Source: Thermoplasmata archaeon | Lineage (GTDB): Archaea; Thermoplasmatota; Thermoplasmata; Thermoplasmatales; Thermoplasmataceae | Reading direction: 5' to 3' | DNA length: 64,000 bases | Assembly (NCBI GenBank): GCA_021818715.1 | Contig: JAKATN010000002.1 | Location: 88,285-152,284 of the forward strand | Part shown: positions 60,849 to 64,000 of the stretch, piece after piece | Layout of the letters: each line of letters opens with the position of its first letter | Position numbering within the stretch: the stretch's first letter is position 1 | Notes under the pieces: model-generated | Database searches by the model: none | What the model saw: only the letters and a program-made list of their open reading frames with translations | Told to the model about the DNA's origin: nothing | Made by a program: the position numbers and the translations under genes

Positions 60849-61334
60849 ATGGATATTATAGCAACATTTGAGAGTATGAATCATCTGGAAGAGCTCGTGA
60901 AAGAGTATTATGAATACCAAGGTTTTTTCGTAAGGGCAAATGTAAGATTTAACAAGCTTCCAAGTGGCGGATACCAAGGTGAAGCTGATATACTTGCATA
61001 TGAGGCCAATACTAAGAAGCTCTGGCACATAGAGTGTTCAGAAGCAGCATACAGCGATAGCGAAATTAGCGGCAAAGCAAAAAAGAAATTTCCTCCAGGA
61101 CTAGATTACTGCCATTTGCTCGGTGTAGATATAAATGATGTCTCCAAGGTATTCATAGTTGGGCAGTCCGGAGTTTCGAAAGGGACACTGATGCCACATG
61201 GCATAGTACATAAGTCCCTGAAAGAATTTATGAACGAAATATATAGTCACATCCTGGATGATTTCTTGCACGAAGCCATTCCAGAGAATTACCCGTTATT
61301 GAGGACTCTCCAATTGCTTAAGTGGGCAAAATGA
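60849..61334 (+). CDS. PD-(D/E)XK-like nuclease-related protein of unknown function
   Basis: A 161-residue protein with a restriction-endonuclease-like core by eye: helix (NHLEELVKEYYEYQGFFVRANVRFN), then GGYQGEADILAYEANTKKLWHIECSEAA, where Asp47 and Glu62 fit the D...E-x-K pattern, but the expected Lys is replaced (E-C-S). It may be an inactive or variant nuclease. The ATG at 60849 is chosen over an upstream frame extension (60822). AT-rich codon use is shared with vapBC, so it is probably part of the same acquired segment. Divergent from the broken SnoaL-like gene. Confidence 0.55.
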   Translation: MDIIATFESMNHLEELVKEYYEYQGFFVRANVRFNKLPSGGYQGEADILAYEANTKKLWHIECSEAAYSDSEISGKAKKKFPPGLDYCHLLGVDINDVSKVFIVGQSGVSKGTLMPHGIVHKSLKEFMNEIYSHILDDFLHEAIPENYPLLRTLQLLKWAK

Positions 61335-61498
61335 TCGCCTAGTTACAGAGTGTGGCGCAGAACTACTTGCCCCTGGTTACAATCAGATAAACTTACCGGC
61401 CAAGAGTTACAAACGATTATGAGTCCGTACTTCTGCATTAAATTTGTCAAAGAATAAACGGCATTCCCAGATCTCTAACGGCACTCATTATGAAGTCA

Positions 61499-62461
61499 TC
61501 AGTTTTTTCTGAACCAGTCAACGGTTCTTCTAACCCCAACGCTGTAATCGGTATAAGAGAAGGCCGGAAAGGCCTTCAGGAATTTTGAATCATCGAGAAC
61601 ATAGGGATCTTCATATTCATACAGAAGCTCAATGAACTCGCGTGCATTTGAATTGAAAATTCCCATTACCTTGATAGACCTTCTAGAAAGCACATTTATT
61701 ACTGCCCTGTTTCCAGCCACACGAAATATTTCTTCTATGAATTTTCTGGCGGTTATGGTCTGGCCTGAGACATGAAATACATTACCGTATGCGCTGGGAT
61801 CCTGTACCATCAGTATAGTTGCCTCAGCTGCATCATCAATAAAGGTGAAATTGTGTTTCACATCAGCGTTGACAGGCCACATCACCGGCTTACCATTGAT
61901 GGCATTGCGAAACATGGCGCCAAATAGGTCATTTACAACATTTGGACCATAGAAATCAGCAAACCTTGGGATAATCACGCTTAACTTTCCCTTGAGATGA
62001 TAATCCCACAGGATTGCCTCTATCTGGTTCCTCAACATCCCTTTCTCAGATATCGCACTTAGGGGATGAGATTCATCAACAGGCAGGTGTTGGAACCTGC
62101 CATAACCATAAACGTTTCCCGGAAAGACAACTAATGGCCTCGATCTTTCACAACCCTTTAGAACGTTGAGGACTGACCTCAGGTGATAGTCTTTCCACCT
62201 GTTGTATGGAAAATTGTGTCCTAAGTATATGACTGACGCGTCCTTACAAGCCTTGGAGGTCTCCTCCTCATTAAGCACATCTGCCAATGCTATCTCCACC
62301 TTTTCAGGAAAGAGGTTTGCGGCTTTTCTTTCGTCTCTTGCAACTGCCCTGACTTTATATCCCTTTTCAAGGAGCTTTCTGGTCACAGCGTATCCATAGG
62401 CCCCCGTGGCCCCGAAGACAAGGTGTATTCCGTCTAGATCGACTTGCTCTGTCTGCGACAT
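61499..62461 (-). CDS. NAD(P)-dependent epimerase/dehydratase-like SDR
   Basis: A 320-residue extended SDR. The Rossmann motif is LVFGATGAYGYAVTRKLLEKG, followed by AVARDERKA and ALADVLNEEE (cofactor adenine contacts) and PGNVYGYGRF. The usual catalytic Y-x-x-x-K is not seen: the corresponding region reads ISEKGMLRNQIEAIL, so the enzyme is atypical. C-terminal substrate-binding segments (NFTFIDDAAEATILMVQ, VFHVSGQTITARKFIEEI) are normal. It is divergent from a TetR regulator gene with a palindrome between them, suggesting TetR control. Confidence 0.85.
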   Translation of the reverse strand: MSQTEQVDLDGIHLVFGATGAYGYAVTRKLLEKGYKVRAVARDERKAANLFPEKVEIALADVLNEEETSKACKDASVIYLGHNFPYNRWKDYHLRSVLNVLKGCERSRPLVVFPGNVYGYGRFQHLPVDESHPLSAISEKGMLRNQIEAILWDYHLKGKLSVIIPRFADFYGPNVVNDLFGAMFRNAINGKPVMWPVNADVKHNFTFIDDAAEATILMVQDPSAYGNVFHVSGQTITARKFIEEIFRVAGNRAVINVLSRRSIKVMGIFNSNAREFIELLYEYEDPYVLDDSKFLKAFPAFSYTDYSVGVRRTVDWFRKN

Positions 62462-62473
62462 GATAGTCAGATA

Positions 62474-62491
62474 ACTGAATAATTAGTCAGT
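62474..62491. promoter_or_regulatory. Palindromic operator between SDR and TetR genes
   Basis: ACTGAATAATTAGTCAGT is an 18 bp inverted repeat with only one mismatched pair. It lies 13 bp upstream of the SDR start, just downstream of its TATA-like element (TTAATA), and 51 bp upstream of the TetR start. This is the expected position and size for a TetR operator repressing the SDR gene. Confidence 0.6.
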
Positions 62492-62541
62492 ATTAAATCT
62501 ATCTCGTATGAATTCTTTAATATTCCATTGAAATTACAATT

Positions 62542-63138
62542 ATGCCCAAGGTGGTTCAAGGATACAGGAAGCAGGCAATGGACACCATCATGGAATCAGC
62601 TTCCCGGCTTTTTTTTGAACTTGGATACCAGGAAGCCAGCATGGAAGATATCGCCAGAGAAATAGGGGTAACCAAGGGCACGCTTTACCTGTATTTCAAA
62701 AACAAGGAGGAACTGCTGTATGAGGTATGCAAGAAGAATTTGAAACTGCTGGAAGACAGTCTTGGGAAACTAACATCTGCAGATATTCTTGAGAGCGCGA
62801 AAAGTTTCTTCAGGTCAGAGTTGGATCTGCCTGATCACTTAAGATTTCACTGGATTTTTGCACTGGGAGAAATCAACAAAAATCAAAAGGTAAGAAAAAT
62901 ATTAATGGAGAGCTATGAAAATTACGTGAAGATAATTTCCAGCAGAATCGAGGAACTCAAGGGCAAGGGCTTGATTTCAGGGGAGGCAAACTCCAGAAGG
63001 CTCTCACTCACCATGATCGCCCTGCACAATGGTATATTGATGAGCATGATGCAGGGCTTGAGTGAAACGGAAGCTTCCGAGATGTTTGAGGCTGGTATTA
63101 GATCCTTTTTGGAAAATTCTGATAAATTTAGGAAGTAG
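62542..63138 (+). CDS. TetR-family transcriptional repressor
   Basis: A 198-residue regulator. The N-terminal HTH (about residues 10-55) reads AMDTIMESASRLFFELGYQEASMEDIAREIGVTKGTLYLYFKNKEELLYEVCKKN, the classic TetR signature. The C-terminal helical ligand domain ends SEMFEAGIRSFLENSDKF. It probably binds the palindrome at 62474-62491 and controls the divergent SDR gene; the ligand is unknown. A TATA-like CTTTAATATTCC is about 22 nt upstream of the ATG. Confidence 0.92.
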   Translation: MPKVVQGYRKQAMDTIMESASRLFFELGYQEASMEDIAREIGVTKGTLYLYFKNKEELLYEVCKKNLKLLEDSLGKLTSADILESAKSFFRSELDLPDHLRFHWIFALGEINKNQKVRKILMESYENYVKIISSRIEELKGKGLISGEANSRRLSLTMIALHNGILMSMMQGLSETEASEMFEAGIRSFLENSDKFRK

Positions 63139-63548
63139 GCTTTACTCAAGTCTCTATACCAAGGCTGGGACGGATCTGCTTTTTTACCATGTCCAATTTG
63201 ACTCAAGTGATACATCTACTACAACAATTGTAAACGCCGGTCAAGATTTGTGCAAAATCGCCGGTTTGGAATTGACCCCTTTATATATCGCTCTCATTGC
63301 TTCTTCACTCCTTTCTCATTGTTGGCAGTGAATTCTTCTTCCTGTCCTCGTAAATCAATCTGCAAAGGTTCGACAGGTTTTATGCAACCTAGAGCCAATA
63401 TATACCTCGCTAATATTTGATCTGGTTCCGTCAATGAAAGTACTTAATGAAAAAAACCCTCACTGCTTCTCATCCTTGAAACTTGCTCTGCTTTAAACTG
63501 ACCCCTCGGGCTCCCAAACCACCTAAGAAATGAGAAATTAGTTAAAAT
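63139..63548. other. 410 bp non-coding stretch with a degenerate tandem repeat
   Basis: No gene is supported. At 63235-63282 two imperfect copies of a 24-base unit starting CGCCGGT occur in tandem (second copy ends in TTGACCCC); another CTGACCCC lies near 63500. Such repeats can be remains of insertion-sequence ends (IS21-type ends have tandem repeats), but no transposase gene is present, so this is only a hint. Confidence 0.35.
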
Positions 63549-63597
63549 GGGAAGTCGATCCGCTTAAACTGCCGACTTCCCCTTGCTGGACTCCAGC
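63549..63597. repeat. Two inverted repeats after the DUF5320-like gene
   Basis: GGGAAGTCG (63549-63557) pairs perfectly with CGACTTCCC (63573-63581), and next to it GCTGGACTCCAGC (63585-63597) is a 6 bp stem with one-base loop. Both lie directly downstream of the minus-strand gene at 63603 and are followed, in its direction, by ATTTTAAC, so they probably form its transcript end. Confidence 0.5.
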
Positions 63598-63602
63598 CGT
63601 TT

Positions 63603-63812
63603 TTAGTCTTTTTCCAAGCGTTCAAGCTCGTCCTGGACTTCCTTTAACTCGGCTTCAAGGTACTTCTTCTGGTCTGCAAGATATTCCTTCCTGTCTTCGG
63701 GAGAAATTTCATGGTAGTGATGCCAGCATGGTCCGACTTGTTCTGAGTGGTGCCTGCCATAGCATTCATCCCCTCTGCCACCGAATCTGTGTCCATATCC
63801 GTGTCCGTACAT
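63603..63812 (-). CDS. DUF5320-like small protein
   Basis: A 69-residue protein with a Gly/His-rich N-terminus (MYGHGYGHRFGGRGDECYGRHHSEQVGPCWHHYHE), two Cys and many His that could bind metal, and a C-terminal coiled-coil (DRKEYLADQKKYLEAELKEVQDELERLEKD). The architecture resembles DUF5320 proteins. It is divergent from a PadR-like gene that shares an unusual Gly/His-rich start, with a symmetrical operator/promoter between them, so regulation by PadR is likely. Confidence 0.65.
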   Translation of the reverse strand: MYGHGYGHRFGGRGDECYGRHHSEQVGPCWHHYHEISPEDRKEYLADQKKYLEAELKEVQDELERLEKD

Positions 63813-63835
63813 TTTATCACCTCGTTATAGTCATT

Positions 63836-63861
63836 ACAGATAAGTTTATAAATATATCTGT
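63836..63861. promoter_or_regulatory. Symmetrical operator/promoter between DUF5320-like and PadR genes
   Basis: Arms ACAGATA (63836-63842) and TATCTGT (63855-63861) flank a central self-complementary TTTATAAA (63845-63852). The centre is 36-38 bp from both start codons, so one TATA-like core could serve both divergent genes, with the flanking arms as binding site for the PadR-type regulator. Confidence 0.6.
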
Positions 63862-63886
63862 CGATATAGTAAGTAGGTGTACAAAG

Positions 63887-64000
63887 ATGTATGGGGGAAG
63901 ATTCGGAAGGCACGGATCAGGATTTGGCCCGGGTGGTCATGGACATGGATTCGGCGTCAGAAGAGGGGAATTCAGGTTCCTCGTGCTTCTTGCGCTGGAA
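63887..64000 (+). CDS. PadR-like transcriptional regulator, 3' end outside window
   Basis: Starts at ATG 63887 and runs open to the window end (38 codons). A Gly/His-rich leader (MYGGRFGRHGSGFGPGGHGHGFG) precedes VRRGEFRFLVLLALE, the beginning of the PadR winged-helix domain, where family members read G-E-L/F-R-x-L-I-L-x-L-L. The Gly/His-rich leader is commonly seen in prokaryotic PadR proteins encoded next to small metal-related proteins. Only the first helix is visible, so the assignment is tentative. Confidence 0.6.
   Translation, partial: MYGGRFGRHGSGFGPGGHGHGFGVRRGEFRFLVLLALE

Noticed and set aside
59136..61498. Possible att duplication of the tRNA-Ala 3' end
   Set aside because: No repeat of the T-arm/acceptor sequence was found by eye downstream, so no attachment site is annotated.
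63235..63282. CRISPR-like or IS terminal repeat
   Set aside because: Only two imperfect 24-base copies without spacers and no transposase nearby; kept only as a weak repeat note.

Overview
The window is chromosomal DNA of an archaeon, most likely a member of the Thermoplasmata (Thermoplasma/Ferroplasma relatives). The evidence is an archaeal information-processing set (RFC small subunit, a family B DNA polymerase, the PolD small subunit DP1, a Hef-type helicase, the L11-L1-L10-L12 stalk operon with an archaeal P-stalk), archaeal S-adenosylmethionine synthetase, SepF, an archaeal mevalonate-entry operon (HMG-CoA synthase, thiolase, DUF35), the archaeal pterin kinase MptE, and a potassium-independent membrane pyrophosphatase. 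Many start codons (ATG, but also GTG and TTG) lie only about 23-30 nt downstream of a TATA-like box, so leaderless transcripts appear common. Arginine codons are mostly AGG/AGA. Base composition looks moderate, except for an AT-rich accessory stretch after the tRNA-Ala gene. The species cannot be fixed from this alone.

Layout. 1-4.9 kb: end of a presenilin-like protease, purH, S-adenosylmethionine synthetase, small proteins and tRNA-Leu(GAG). 5.0-12.4 kb: an unusual ribonucleotide reductase block on the minus strand, in transcription order a degenerate R2-like protein, class I NrdA, class I NrdB and class II NrdJ. 12.7-24.8 kb: a fused formiminotransferase-cyclodeaminase, an MFS transporter, SepF, a glycosyltransferase, a thiolase plus two acyl-CoA dehydrogenases, a stress protein, a bacterio-opsin-activator-type regulator and an AidB-like acyl-CoA dehydrogenase. 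25-34.6 kb: membrane pyrophosphatase, carAB and DNA polymerase B. 34.8-40.5 kb: a dehydrogenase and a signalling cluster (zinc-ribbon/FHA protein, multi-pass membrane Ser/Thr kinase, PP2C phosphatase, two small helical proteins). 40.5-47.6 kb: DP1, serine hydroxymethyltransferase with a four-CBS/HPF-like protein, peroxiredoxin, and the ribosomal stalk operon with a previously overlooked 59-residue membrane protein at its end. 47.7-59 kb: a trypco2-like protein, ComB-like and MptE genes, the mevalonate-entry operon, a CPBP membrane protease, purN, RFC and a Hef-like helicase. 59.1-64 kb: tRNA-Ala(CGC), then an AT-rich accessory region with a vapBC module carrying a perfect palindromic operator, a SnoaL-like gene frameshifted at a G10 tract, a nuclease-like protein, an SDR/TetR divergent pair, and a DUF5320-like/PadR divergent pair cut by the window edge.

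How the genes connect. PurH, PurN, FtcD, SHMT and MptE all belong to one-carbon or pterin metabolism and purine synthesis; CarAB supplies carbamoyl phosphate for pyrimidines and arginine; the RNR block turns ribonucleotides into deoxyribonucleotides; PolB, DP1, RFC and Hef use and guard the DNA. The most striking observations are the R2-like pseudoenzyme missing half of its metal site, a mevalonate-operon thiolase missing both its nucleophilic Cys and catalytic His, the FHA/kinase/PP2C cluster, and the CBS-HPF fusion.
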